DNA of 64,000 nt from NCBI GenBank assembly GCA_015863195.1, contig JACBXO010000001.1:62001-126000 (forward strand), given 5' to 3'. Shown here piece by piece: positions 1 through 8,771 of this stretch; the first letter of the stretch is position 1; each line of letters opens with the position of its first letter. Under the pieces are notes generated by a model that did no database searches, had not been told where the DNA came from, and was given only the letters and a program-made list of their open reading frames with translations. The translations under genes and the position numbers were made by a program. Source of the DNA: Aerococcaceae bacterium DSM 111022 (GTDB lineage: Bacteria > Bacillota > Bacilli > Lactobacillales > Aerococcaceae).

Positions 1-1
1 A

Positions 2-3000
2 ATCGACGAGGAATTAATTTCAGGAATCGTTGGAGACGACAATAATAATGAAACAGTTGAGAATCTTCAAGGGGACAAAACAGCTATCGTTGACAGCGTG
101 GCAGACTTTACTGGATTACGAGTTAAAGAATTAAACTTTAAATTTTATGATACGACTGGGGCTTTAGTCCACGAGGAAGATGTACCAGTCAATATCAACT
201 CAAAAATTTCGCACTCAGTTTTTAAAGAGGACGTTATTTTTGCGTCAATGGCTATCACATCAAAAGCGGATGTTACAGTCCAAGGGTTGAGTTTCAAGGA
301 GCCAAGTATTTTTGGAGACGGAGCAAAGACCACAGACTTAATAGCGCACTTTAATTTTGATATTCCACACAATTACATTTGGACACGAGTATCAGATGAT
401 GATGATGCTGATTTACTGTGGAATGACCGAAATAAATTCAATAATTCAAACATTTTAAAAATAACGATTGAAGATGTTAATGGCGACAAATCGACATTTA
501 TTTTGACAGTTTATGACGAAAACGGGAATGTCATCGCTGGAACATCGGAAACTGTAAAAGTAGACAAGTCTCCTGACAAAATCAGCGCAGAAGTCGAAGA
601 AGCGATACTCGAAGGAGAAAGACTCAAGCAAATAGCTGAGCAAGCTTACGAGGATGCAGTTGCTGAAGCTAAGCGGATTGCCGATGAAGAAGATGCTTTG
701 ATTAGAGCTGAGATTGAACAAGAAATATCTGCTGTTGAGGAAGAACTATCAACTGCTAAACAAGATGCGACCAACAAAGCTAACCAAGCATTAGCAGACG
801 CTAAAGCTCATGCTGAAGCAGAAGACGCTCGCATTAAACAGGAAATCGAATTAGAAGTTAATGGTGCAATAGAGATTGCCGAACAAGCGAAAGCTGACGC
901 AGTATCGAAAGCTAATCAAGCTTTGGTGGACGCTAAGGCTCACGCTGATGCAGAAATACAAGCAAGTAAAGAACATTTTGACGATTTAATCGAAGAAGTG
1001 GAATCAGACGTTGCTGACGCACAATCGACAGCCAATAGTGCGGTGGAGCAGATTGATACAGCAGTAACAAATGCTGGGTTTACAAGCCTAGATGAAACGC
1101 TTGGTAGCATTCAATCAATCTCAAATACAGCTATAGGAAATGCACAAGATGCAATGAGTGATGCAAGTACAGCAGTATCTAATGCAAACCAAGCAAAAGC
1201 AGATGCAAGCCAGGCAAAAGAAGATGCTCAGACGGCTATAACACAAGCTGGACAAGCCGCATCTTCAGCCAACACAGCAAAAACAAATGTCCAGACAGCT
1301 ATTGATAACGCTCAATCGGCATTAACGACAGCGGGAAATGCTAAGACTACTGCTGATACTTTGTCGGTTACGGTAAGTGATTTAGAGGGTGAATTAGAAC
1401 TAAAGGCTAGTCAAACTGAAGTAGATGGTATAAGTGGTACAGTATCGAGTCATACGACTACAATTGGTCAACATGCGACCGCTATAGCAAGTAAAGCTGA
1501 TAAGACCGTTGTAGACACGCTGTCTGGAACCGTTTCTAATCAGGGAACATTAATTAGTCAAAATGCAACAGCCATATCTAGTAAAGCTGAGTCAGAATTA
1601 GTCAACACGATTAAAGGAACAGTTGATACACACACGACAGAAATTAGTCAAAATGCGACAGATATAGCAACTAAAGCGAGCTCTACATCAGTAAATTCCT
1701 TAACTGGTAGAGTAAGTACAGCAGAGACAGGTATTTCGGCTAATGCGGATGCTATTAAACTTAAAGCTAGTCAAAGCTCTGTGGACACCTTGACAGGTAG
1801 AGTGGGTACAGCTGAGACCAGCATATCAGCTAACGCTACTGCTATAGGACTTAAGGCTAACCAGACTACCGTTAATGCTCTGACAGGAACAGTCAATACG
1901 TTAAGAAGTGAATTTGATGTGACTGCTGGTCAGATTAGCAGTAAGGTATGGAAATCAGATATTGAAACGGCGGTAGCTGGAATTGAAATTGGTGGGAGAA
2001 ATTTAGTTCTAGACAGTAAAAATATTCCTAGATACCTTCAAACTAGACCTTATACTACAATTACTTCCACAAATGTTGATTCAGTAGACGGGCAACCTGA
2101 TGGTTGGAGGTTTTATATTAATGGGAGAGGCGAACCATCAAATAGACTACGAGCTATAATTAGGACGTATCTATCACCTAATACTCAATATACATTATCA
2201 GTTACCGTTAAAGAAAATCGTAATATCACTTTAGAAGTGGATACTCTTCAAAGTGATGAAGTAGTAACTATTAGACCTAGTCAAACAAAAAGGGTAAGCC
2301 TTACCACTATGTCAGATGATGCGGGTCAATTACAAATAAGGTTTCTAACATCACAAGTGGATATACTGGCGATGTATATTGATATATCATTATGGGGTTT
2401 GAAAATCGAAAAAGGTAATAAAGCATCTGATTGGTCTCCCGCTCCAGAGGATGCTACAACTCTTATCAACCATGTGGAGTCTGAATTAACACAAAAATAT
2501 GATTCCATAATAGCAACAGTATCTAGTATTGATGGGCGAGTAACAACTCAAAAACAAACGATTGAAGGTTTGGAAACTACTATTCAATCTACTCAATCTG
2601 ATTTATCTGGAACACAAACTTTATTAAATCAGACGAAACAAACGGTAGATAGTCGTACAAGTGTTCTCGCACAATTAAGAACTGATGTGGATGGTAAAGT
2701 TACAACCACCAAATTTAACACTTTGGAGTCTACTGTTGATGGAACAGTTGCTAGAGTGGGCAATGCTGAGGGTAAAATAAGTCAAATTGAAACAAGTGTA
2801 AGTGGTTTACAATCTACCGTTGCCAACAAAGCAAGTCAGACGCAAGTTACTCAGTTAGCGGATGGGTTGAGTAGTGTGGTTACTGACTTGGATAACTTAG
2901 AGATTGGTGGGCGGAATTATGCAGTTGATAGTTTAAATATTCCTAAATATTTTCAGGCGAGACCCCAGACCGAAATCACAACCACAACGCCTAATGTGAA

Positions 3001-5707
3001 GGTGGGAGATAATGAGGGTGGTTGGAGATTCATAGTTCATGGTGGTGTAGGTCAGAGATTGAGAGCTTTAATACGTCACTCTAATTTAGAACCTAATACT
3101 GAGTATGTAATTTCGGCTACTATTAAAGAAAATAGAGCTATTAAAATGGAGATAGACACTTTAGAAACAAGAGAGACTGCCTCACTAGGTTATAATGAAA
3201 CTAAAAGAATATCATTAAGGACAGTGAGTAGTGGTACTGGAATGGTGGACTTTAGATTTCAAACATCAGAAGTAGATATGTACGCCTCATATATTGATGT
3301 TAGTGTTTGGGGTTTGAAAATAGAAAAAGGAAACCAAGCCACAGATTGGACACCAGCTCCAGAGGATACTCAATCTCAAATAACCCAACTCTCAAACAAC
3401 ATCAATCTTAGAGTAACAAAAGGTGATGTGCTAAGCCAAATTAATATCGAAGCGGAACGAACATTAATTCAGTCGAATAAGTTGGTGTTGGATGCAAATT
3501 CTGTCGTGTTCACAGGTAATGCGTTTATACCTAGTGCACAGATTCAAAGCGTACACGCTGATAAAATAAACGCTGGAACAATTAATTCAGCAAGAATAAA
3601 CGCAAGTGAAATAGTAACAAGCGGACTTACTACAAATGTAATTAAAGCAGACCATATTCAAACAAGCACAACCACTATCGATAAACTATTTGCTACCGAT
3701 ACTATGGTTAATCGACTAACAGCTAAGACGGCATTTATCAACAGCATTAAGGCAGTTGAAATTGACGCTAGCAAAATAACGAGTGGTACGATTAATACAG
3801 CGAGATTGAACGCAACTGATATTGTCACCAATGGACTAAGCGCTGACGTAGTGGAAGCAACTCATATAAAATCTAATAATGCTTTGATTGACAATATATT
3901 TGCCAATCAAGCGTTAGTTGACAGATTGTGGGCTAAATCAATCTGGACAAATAAGATTACCGCAATGTCGCTTGACGCTAGTCAGATTAAAGCTGGAACA
4001 ATTAGTACAGCTAGATTGAACGCTAGTGATATTGTAACAAGTGGTTTAACAACTAATGTAGTGACCTCAACTCATATAAAAGCTGATAGCGCTCTATTCG
4101 AGACGTTATTTAGCACCACTTCGGCTACGTCAAGGCTTGTGGCTCAGGGTGCGTGGATTGAAGATGCTAATATTAAAGGTATAAATGCAAGTAAAATTAA
4201 TGCTGGAACAATAAGTGCTGATAGAATATCTACAAACTCATTAGATAATGTGATGATAGGTGGAGGGAATTTAGTCTTAGATAGTAAAAATATTCCTAAA
4301 CATATCGAAACAAGACCTTACACTACGTTTAATTCCGTAACTACCGATACAGTAGACGGGCAACCTGATGGTTGGAGGTTTTATATTAATGGGAATAGTG
4401 ACCCAGCAAGTAGGCTACGAGCTATAATTAGGACGTATCTAACGCCTAGAACTCAATATACAGTATCTATCACTATAAAAGAAAATCGTGGAATTACTTT
4501 AGCAGTGGACACTTTTTTAGATGATGAAACAATAGCCATTGGACCTTATGAAACAAAGAGAGTAAGCCTTACCTCTATGTCTGATGGTGACGGTCAATTC
4601 CAACTAAGATTTTTAACATCACAAGCAGATAGGTTTGCGTCGCACATTGACATATCATTATGGGGTTTGAAAATCGAAAAAGGAAATAAGGCTACAAGCT
4701 GGACACCAGCTCCAGAGGATATTGTAAATGATTTAGGGTCTAGTGGAAAAGTTGAGATTCATGGTGGAAACATCAAAGCTGACACGCTAGATGTTGGTGC
4801 TATAACTGGTGATAAAGCTAAGTTTTTAACGCTTAGTTTCGAGTCGCTAAATAGCAACATGAAGTTAAATTCTGGAGCTATCAGAATACAGAACAGTTCT
4901 GGTGATTTTGCAACGATGAATACTATTCCAGAGTTTAGGTCTCAAGATAGCGCTGGTACGGCGGCTATTATGGGGAAAGGTCGTTCTCATTATTATAGTG
5001 GAAATCAGCCAAGATTCTACATAGGCTCAAACCTAGATGGTTTAAGTCAATACGGTGTACACATCGCAAAGAATCAAACTTGGGGGATCTATCGCCCTTC
5101 AGATAGTTATGGTGGAACACCAGCCCAATACTATAACACTCCAACAGGATGGGGAGCTGTTCAGGTAGTTGAAGAGCTAATGAGATTAGGTCATGTGTCA
5201 AGTAACTTCAATACAGCATCAGCATTTATTCGAAACCTTAATGGATGGGGAAATTCATGGCCAGTATTACAGCCAGGGGAACCCGTTATGTATAAGGAGG
5301 CAGTCGCTGGTAACTCATCAGGAGTTGAAAGAATCTGGACTATGGGGACATCATCGAACGGTTCAACAAGAGTTTATTCGCATGTTTACCATGTATTCGA
5401 AGGCGGTACAACAGGTACTTCTGACAGAAGGCTTAAACATGATATAGAGCCAACTCAGGTAGAAGCATTAGCCCATATCGAGAGCCTATCCTTCAAGAAG
5501 TTCAGATGGAACAGAGATAATCGATTTGAACCACTAGGATTAATTGCACAAGATAGTGGGATTATAAGGGTTCCAGATGATGAAATGGAAGGATTCGACA
5601 TTCAAAGAGCTATCATGTTAGGGCTTAAAGGTGTTCAAGAGTTACAAGCAATCGTTAAAACTCAGGCTGAAGAAATCAAACAACTAAAGGAGATTATTAA
5701 TCAATGA
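2..5707 (+). CDS. Phage tail-tip / receptor-binding protein with S74 chaperone (5' partial)
   Basis: The reading frame is open from base 2 with no credible start, so the gene begins left of the window; a GTG at 98 has no ribosome binding site and is not the start. Residues below count from that GTG. Order of parts: a beta-rich N-terminal region (to about 160), an Ala-rich coiled coil (160-430), heptad-like repeats of the type VDTLTGRV (430-620), a 157-residue module (629-785), a second copy (934-1090), INAGTI/ARLNASDI type repeats (about 1150-1380), a third copy (1385-1541), then a C-terminal fibre. The end carries SDRRLKHDI, the Ser-Lys dyad of the peptidase S74 intramolecular chaperone (S1775, K1780), which by family knowledge trims about 95 residues from the trimeric fibre after folding. 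It probably contacts the host surface at the tail tip. The function is firm; the receptor is unknown. Confidence 0.85.
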   Translation: MDEELISGIVGDDNNNETVENLQGDKTAIVDSVADFTGLRVKELNFKFYDTTGALVHEEDVPVNINSKISHSVFKEDVIFASMAITSKADVTVQGLSFKEPSIFGDGAKTTDLIAHFNFDIPHNYIWTRVSDDDDADLLWNDRNKFNNSNILKITIEDVNGDKSTFILTVYDENGNVIAGTSETVKVDKSPDKISAEVEEAILEGERLKQIAEQAYEDAVAEAKRIADEEDALIRAEIEQEISAVEEELSTAKQDATNKANQALADAKAHAEAEDARIKQEIELEVNGAIEIAEQAKADAVSKANQALVDAKAHADAEIQASKEHFDDLIEEVESDVADAQSTANSAVEQIDTAVTNAGFTSLDETLGSIQSISNTAIGNAQDAMSDASTAVSNANQAKADASQAKEDAQTAITQAGQAASSANTAKTNVQTAIDNAQSALTTAGNAKTTADTLSVTVSDLEGELELKASQTEVDGISGTVSSHTTTIGQHATAIASKADKTVVDTLSGTVSNQGTLISQNATAISSKAESELVNTIKGTVDTHTTEISQNATDIATKASSTSVNSLTGRVSTAETGISANADAIKLKASQSSVDTLTGRVGTAETSISANATAIGLKANQTTVNALTGTVNTLRSEFDVTAGQISSKVWKSDIETAVAGIEIGGRNLVLDSKNIPRYLQTRPYTTITSTNVDSVDGQPDGWRFYINGRGEPSNRLRAIIRTYLSPNTQYTLSVTVKENRNITLEVDTLQSDEVVTIRPSQTKRVSLTTMSDDAGQLQIRFLTSQVDILAMYIDISLWGLKIEKGNKASDWSPAPEDATTLINHVESELTQKYDSIIATVSSIDGRVTTQKQTIEGLETTIQSTQSDLSGTQTLLNQTKQTVDSRTSVLAQLRTDVDGKVTTTKFNTLESTVDGTVARVGNAEGKISQIETSVSGLQSTVANKASQTQVTQLADGLSSVVTDLDNLEIGGRNYAVDSLNIPKYFQARPQTEITTTTPNVKVGDNEGGWRFIVHGGVGQRLRALIRHSNLEPNTEYVISATIKENRAIKMEIDTLETRETASLGYNETKRISLRTVSSGTGMVDFRFQTSEVDMYASYIDVSVWGLKIEKGNQATDWTPAPEDTQSQITQLSNNINLRVTKGDVLSQINIEAERTLIQSNKLVLDANSVVFTGNAFIPSAQIQSVHADKINAGTINSARINASEIVTSGLTTNVIKADHIQTSTTTIDKLFATDTMVNRLTAKTAFINSIKAVEIDASKITSGTINTARLNATDIVTNGLSADVVEATHIKSNNALIDNIFANQALVDRLWAKSIWTNKITAMSLDASQIKAGTISTARLNASDIVTSGLTTNVVTSTHIKADSALFETLFSTTSATSRLVAQGAWIEDANIKGINASKINAGTISADRISTNSLDNVMIGGGNLVLDSKNIPKHIETRPYTTFNSVTTDTVDGQPDGWRFYINGNSDPASRLRAIIRTYLTPRTQYTVSITIKENRGITLAVDTFLDDETIAIGPYETKRVSLTSMSDGDGQFQLRFLTSQADRFASHIDISLWGLKIEKGNKATSWTPAPEDIVNDLGSSGKVEIHGGNIKADTLDVGAITGDKAKFLTLSFESLNSNMKLNSGAIRIQNSSGDFATMNTIPEFRSQDSAGTAAIMGKGRSHYYSGNQPRFYIGSNLDGLSQYGVHIAKNQTWGIYRPSDSYGGTPAQYYNTPTGWGAVQVVEELMRLGHVSSNFNTASAFIRNLNGWGNSWPVLQPGEPVMYKEAVAGNSSGVERIWTMGTSSNGSTRVYSHVYHVFEGGTTGTSDRRLKHDIEPTQVEALAHIESLSFKKFRWNRDNRFEPLGLIAQDSGIIRVPDDEMEGFDIQRAIMLGLKGVQELQAIVKTQAEEIKQLKEIINQ
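1982..2452 (+). repeat. 157-codon carbohydrate-binding-like module, copy 1
   Basis: The segment begins IEIGGRNLVLDS and ends SDWSPAPED. It returns at exactly the same length twice more in this gene. The GGRNL start and the LKIEKG...W-x-PAPED end are typical of jelly-roll modules in phage tail proteins that are thought to bind surface carbohydrate. It is nearly identical to copy 3 over long stretches of DNA. Confidence 0.8.
2897..3367 (+). repeat. 157-codon carbohydrate-binding-like module, copy 2
   Basis: Same boundaries and exactly the same length as copy 1 (LEIGGRNYAVDS to TDWTPAPED), but clearly diverged in protein and DNA. The conserved frame WGLKIEKGN and the PAPED end are kept. Confidence 0.8.
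4250..4720 (+). repeat. 157-codon carbohydrate-binding-like module, copy 3
   Basis: Begins VMIGGGNLVLDS and ends TSWTPAPED; the length is identical to the other copies. Long runs of bases match copy 1 exactly, for example around 2086-2125 and 4351-4390, which indicates a recent duplication or gene conversion between copies 1 and 3. Confidence 0.8.
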
Positions 5708-6015
5708 AAAACTACGAAATTGCGAATATAAATAATGCACTAGCAAGCTTAGTCGACCAAAAGTTAACAGGTCGACTAAAGTTCAAATTGTTTAAAGTAA
5801 AGAGAGCTTGTGAACAAGCCCTTGAATTGGTCTATGAGACTATGGAGGGGGTTGACGCTGAAGCTGAGCGATTAGAAATTTTAAATGAAGAACAGGAGTT
5901 AAAGCTTGATAAGTTTACTTTGGATGAACTGGAAAGTTTGCCATTAAGTATGAAAGACATTGGGAATTTGGCTCCAATTATTGATTTCGGCGAAGAATTA
6001 GAGGGGGTAGAATAG
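5704..6015 (+). CDS. Small phage protein of unknown function (DUF1617-like?)
   Basis: A 103-residue acidic protein, mostly helical by inspection. Its ATG overlaps the stop of the tail gene (ATGA), so it is translationally coupled to it. The middle is rich in Glu and Leu (EAERLEILNEEQELKLDKF). Small proteins at this place, between the tail fibre and the holins, are common in siphoviruses of lactic acid bacteria and some belong to DUF1617, but I cannot confirm the family by eye. No membrane segment or catalytic motif is visible. Confidence 0.65.
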   Translation: MKNYEIANINNALASLVDQKLTGRLKFKLFKVKRACEQALELVYETMEGVDAEAERLEILNEEQELKLDKFTLDELESLPLSMKDIGNLAPIIDFGEELEGVE

Positions 6016-6016
6016 T

Positions 6017-6256
6017 ATGAATGGAACAATTGAAAAATTTATTGTAGTAGTAAAATCAGGTGAGGTTGAAAAACCGGTATATGTCTATGAATTTAGCGCG
6101 AACGAAACAAATGATGTCAATCAGGCAACCAAATATGACACACAGGAAGAAGCTGTACAATCAGCTGATTTATTGAATCAAATGGCTACATTGCGGAATA
6201 CTGGTCAAACCTTTGAAGCTAAAAAAATCACTACTATTATAGAAGGAGTGGAATAA
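6017..6256 (+). CDS. Small phage protein, tandem paralogue A
   Basis: A 79-residue protein starting one base after the preceding stop. Its core (YEFSANETNDVNQATKY, then VQSADLLNQMATL and FEAKKI) aligns without gaps to the next gene, so the two arose by tandem duplication. The preceding gene ends in gaggggg-type sequence that serves as ribosome binding site. It has no membrane segment and the function is unknown. The position just before the holins suggests a late structural or lysis-accessory role, which is inference only. Confidence 0.65.
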   Translation: MNGTIEKFIVVVKSGEVEKPVYVYEFSANETNDVNQATKYDTQEEAVQSADLLNQMATLRNTGQTFEAKKITTIIEGVE

Positions 6257-6257
6257 T

Positions 6258-6536
6258 ATGAATGAACATATCTTAGGGAGCACAACAAGTTACTTTATTG
6301 TTGGTACTAAAGACGAGAATACATTCCCCGTAAGAGTGAATGGATTTAGTGCTTATCGTGCGAATGATATTCAATCCGCAACGTGGTATCAAGACAGCGC
6401 TACTGTCGTTCAAATGGCAAATCTATTAACGACGTTTGCTCAACTAAATGGCGACAGTACGGTGTTTGAGGGGCGCAAGCAGATAATTGAATATGCTGAG
6501 GTTACCGAAGAAACTACTGAACAAGGAGCGGTCTAA
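6258..6536 (+). CDS. Small phage protein, tandem paralogue B
   Basis: A 92-residue protein with the same core as its left neighbour: NGFSAYRANDIQSATWY, VQMANLLTTFAQL, FEGRK. It has a longer acidic Glu/Thr-rich C-terminus. Ribosome binding site AGAAGGAG lies upstream. The conserved positions (F-S-A, N-D, A-T-x-Y, A-x-LL, F-E, K) suggest a small domain of about 55 residues. I do not recognise a named family. Confidence 0.65.
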   Translation: MNEHILGSTTSYFIVGTKDENTFPVRVNGFSAYRANDIQSATWYQDSATVVQMANLLTTFAQLNGDSTVFEGRKQIIEYAEVTEETTEQGAV

Positions 6537-6552
6537 TGATTGGAGAGTGACG

Positions 6553-7014
6553 ATGGAAATCTTAACAACGTTCTACAATGACGCATTTAACAATCCGGTG
6601 GTTTGGCTATATGGTGCGTTAGTAGTAAGCGATATTTTCTTAGGGAACATCATCGCGTGGACAACAAAAATATACACCAGCAAAAAAGGCATCATAGGCG
6701 CGATTAAGCACTTAGGTGTCTTTTTTGTTGTCATGCTTTTATTGCCGATGGTGTCAGCGGTCTCGGAGTCGAGCGCTATTTCTATCAGTATTGTCGCGTA
6801 TTTGTGTTACTTGTATGCGGTCAGCGTGATCGAGAACCTAGCGAAATTAGGTTTTCCGATTCCTGACCAAATTACAGACAGGTTGACGCAAGTAGTTGAA
6901 AGCAGACTGCAAATTCAAATTGATGATGGCGAAGAACAAAAAATTACCGCAACAATGACACAAAATTTGGACGCAGAAGGTCGTCCGAAAGGAGATAAAA
7001 ATGAAACTGAGTAA
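6553..7014 (+). CDS. Phage holin, Holin_4 / toxin-secretion type
   Basis: 153 residues from the ATG at 6553, preceded by GGAGAG at 6542-6547; a longer frame from 6487 would run inside the preceding gene and is rejected. Three hydrophobic segments can be seen: around NPVVWLYGALVVSDIFLGNII, GVFFVVMLLLPMVSAV and ISIVAYLCYLYAVSVI. A polar C-terminal tail follows (QLRITDRL type helix, then QIDDGEEQK). Size and layout fit the phage_holin_4 family that opens the membrane for endolysin. It overlaps the next gene by 14 bases. Confidence 0.8.
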   Translation: MEILTTFYNDAFNNPVVWLYGALVVSDIFLGNIIAWTTKIYTSKKGIIGAIKHLGVFFVVMLLLPMVSAVSESSAISISIVAYLCYLYAVSVIENLAKLGFPIPDQITDRLTQVVESRLQIQIDDGEEQKITATMTQNLDAEGRPKGDKNETE

Positions 7015-7213
7015 TCAAAATTACGACGCATTGAAATGGATCGTGCAAGTCGTTATGCCAGCTTTAATTGTAGCAATCGGTACTATCGGTGGAGCGGTCG
7101 CTTGGGAACATACAGAGCTAACTATGACAGTGCTGGGGGCAATTACCACGTTCATGGGTGCAAGCTTAGGCTTATCATCAGCTGAATATTATAAAGACGA
7201 GGCGGACAAATAG
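7001..7213 (+). CDS. Second small holin-like protein (r1t/LL-H type)
   Basis: A 70-residue protein with two hydrophobic segments (IVQVVMPALIVAIGTIGGAVAW and MTVLGAITTFMGASLGLSSA) and a charged C-terminus ending YYKDEADK. Layout and residues match the short r1t-like phage holins. It overlaps the upstream holin by 14 bases and has the ribosome binding site AAAGGAG at 6988-6994. With two adjacent holin-like genes, one may act as antiholin; sequence alone does not decide which. Confidence 0.8.
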   Translation: MKLSNQNYDALKWIVQVVMPALIVAIGTIGGAVAWEHTELTMTVLGAITTFMGASLGLSSAEYYKDEADK

Positions 7214-7225
7214 TCCGTCTTTTTA
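7201..7225 (+). terminator. Hairpin over the end of the small holin gene
   Basis: GGCGGAC and GTCCGTC form a 7-bp stem with loop AAATA, followed by five T. It includes the stop of the holin gene and could reduce read-through into the endolysin gene, whose own ribosome binding site follows at once. Confidence 0.5.
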
Positions 7226-7240
7226 TATGGAGGTAATTGA

Positions 7241-8671
7241 ATGGTATTAAAATATACAGGTCACACGCTATCAGATGACACGATCCAAAAGATTACCAGA
7301 GTAGCCAAGAAGCACGACTTCCCACTTGATTATGCGATTACACTTTTGCATTTTGAAGGCTTGTGGGGCAACTCGGAAGTCGCAAAACTCAACAACAACT
7401 GGGGCGGAATGACGTGGACGGGCGACCCTTTGCGTCCATCAGGAATTAAAGTATCAAAGGGTACAGCAAGACCAGCTAACGAAGGTGGTCATTACATGCG
7501 CTATGCGAGTATGGATGATTTTCTCGAAGATTGGGCTTATTTGTTGCGAGATGGTGGTATTTATAAAGTCGCAGGTGCTAAGACGTTTGATGAAGCAATC
7601 AAAGGTATGTTTAAGGTCGGTGGGGCTAAGTACAACTATGCCGCTTCTGGTTACGACCATTATTTAAAAGGTATGCGGGCAAGACGTGAAGCTATTAATC
7701 AAGCAAATAACGGTGGTTTAGACGATTTAATCAAAGGAGTGAGTGAATCTATGGCAGTAACAGCAAAGCAGGTTCTGAATGTTGCTAGGGGCTTAATTGG
7801 CGCAACCAAGTATGGTGCGACCCACAAGAAGTTGATTAATGATTACAACAAGGTAACGCCTCGTCCAGTCGGATATGCAGTGACTTATAATGACGATTGG
7901 TGTGATGCTTTTGTCACGGTAGTAGCAGATAGAGCAGGTGCGACTAGCTTAATCGGTCGTGAGTGTGGTGTGGAGCGACACAAATCCATATTCAAACAGA
8001 AGAACATTTGGTTAGGTTTAGTCAAACCACAAGCAGGAGACATCGTCATTTGGCGATGGGATGGGAATCGTAATGGATTCGCTAATCATATTGGATTTGT
8101 GGAATCCATATCAGGAAACACGATCACTACGATTGAAGGAAACACCTTTAAAGGCGGTGTGTCACAGGTAGGGCGCAACACTTATCCGTGGAACGCTCAA
8201 AGCATTCAAGGGTATGCACGTCCGAAGTATGGGACATCCACAGTGACACCCGAAGCAACAGCTAAGAACGAGAAGAAAGTATCTCAGCATTTTGTGGTGA
8301 CGATTGATAATTTACGAGCTTTCCAAGAACCAACAGCGACATCTAAGTTAGTGGAAAACATTAAGAAAGATTATGTTAAAAATATTGATGTAACTATTGA
8401 AGCGGAAGGCTACTTGTGGGGCGGATGGATTAGTTCCGCAGATGGTAAACGCAGATATACCACACTTAAGACATTGGACGGAAAACGCAAGTTCGTTGAC
8501 TTGAAAGACGAAACAATTTCTCATGGTGGGAAAATTTACACCGAATACCTAGCGTTACAAGATAAGGTGTCAGACGATCAACCAGTTGGTGGCGACACAC
8601 CAAAAGTCGGAAACGGTCAAGTTGAGATTGATGGAACGGTGTATGACGTGGAATTAAAAGAAATCAAATAA
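7241..8671 (+). CDS. Phage endolysin: glucosaminidase + CHAP + cell-wall binding
   Basis: 476 residues with ribosome binding site GGAGG just upstream. Residues 1-160 form a GH73-like N-acetylglucosaminidase (HFEGLWGNS carries the likely acid Glu, then NNNWGGMTW and KYNYAASGYDHYLKGM). Residues 175-325 form a CHAP/NlpC-type domain that would cut peptide bonds of peptidoglycan: catalytic Cys in DDWCDAF and His in NHIGFVES. Residues 340-440 look like an SH3_5-type wall-binding domain (LRAFQEPT, LWGGWISS, RRYTTL). Two bacteriolytic activities in one enzyme are common in phages of lactic acid bacteria. No signal peptide is seen, so export would depend on the holins just upstream. Confidence 0.9.
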   Translation: MVLKYTGHTLSDDTIQKITRVAKKHDFPLDYAITLLHFEGLWGNSEVAKLNNNWGGMTWTGDPLRPSGIKVSKGTARPANEGGHYMRYASMDDFLEDWAYLLRDGGIYKVAGAKTFDEAIKGMFKVGGAKYNYAASGYDHYLKGMRARREAINQANNGGLDDLIKGVSESMAVTAKQVLNVARGLIGATKYGATHKKLINDYNKVTPRPVGYAVTYNDDWCDAFVTVVADRAGATSLIGRECGVERHKSIFKQKNIWLGLVKPQAGDIVIWRWDGNRNGFANHIGFVESISGNTITTIEGNTFKGGVSQVGRNTYPWNAQSIQGYARPKYGTSTVTPEATAKNEKKVSQHFVVTIDNLRAFQEPTATSKLVENIKKDYVKNIDVTIEAEGYLWGGWISSADGKRRYTTLKTLDGKRKFVDLKDETISHGGKIYTEYLALQDKVSDDQPVGGDTPKVGNGQVEIDGTVYDVELKEIK

Positions 8672-8717
8672 ATAAAATAACCCTCTATCCTTTATGGACG
8701 GAGGGTTATTTTATTTT
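8671..8717 (+). terminator. Strong terminator closing the lysis module
   Basis: A perfect 15-bp inverted repeat, AATAAAATAACCCTC against GAGGGTTATTTTATT, flanked by A and T runs so it can work in both directions. It ends late phage transcription after the endolysin. Confidence 0.9.
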
Positions 8718-8746
8718 GTATATTTTATAATAAAGCGTGATATAAT
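8716..8746 (+). promoter_or_regulatory. Putative promoter of the moron gene
   Basis: A perfect -10 box TATAAT at 8741-8746 with a weak -35 (TTGTAT, 8716-8721, spacing 19). It lies directly after the late terminator, so the gene at 8772 appears to have its own promoter. Confidence 0.5.
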
Positions 8747-8771
8747 AAATAAAAGGCTTAGGAGGGTAATT

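Noticed and set aside
6487-6552. Upstream extension of the first holin
   Set aside because: It lies wholly inside the preceding gene; GGAGAG precedes the ATG at 6553.
8694-8771. N-terminal extension of the moron protein
   Set aside because: This part overlaps the terminator and promoter; the ATG at 8772 has a proper ribosome binding site.
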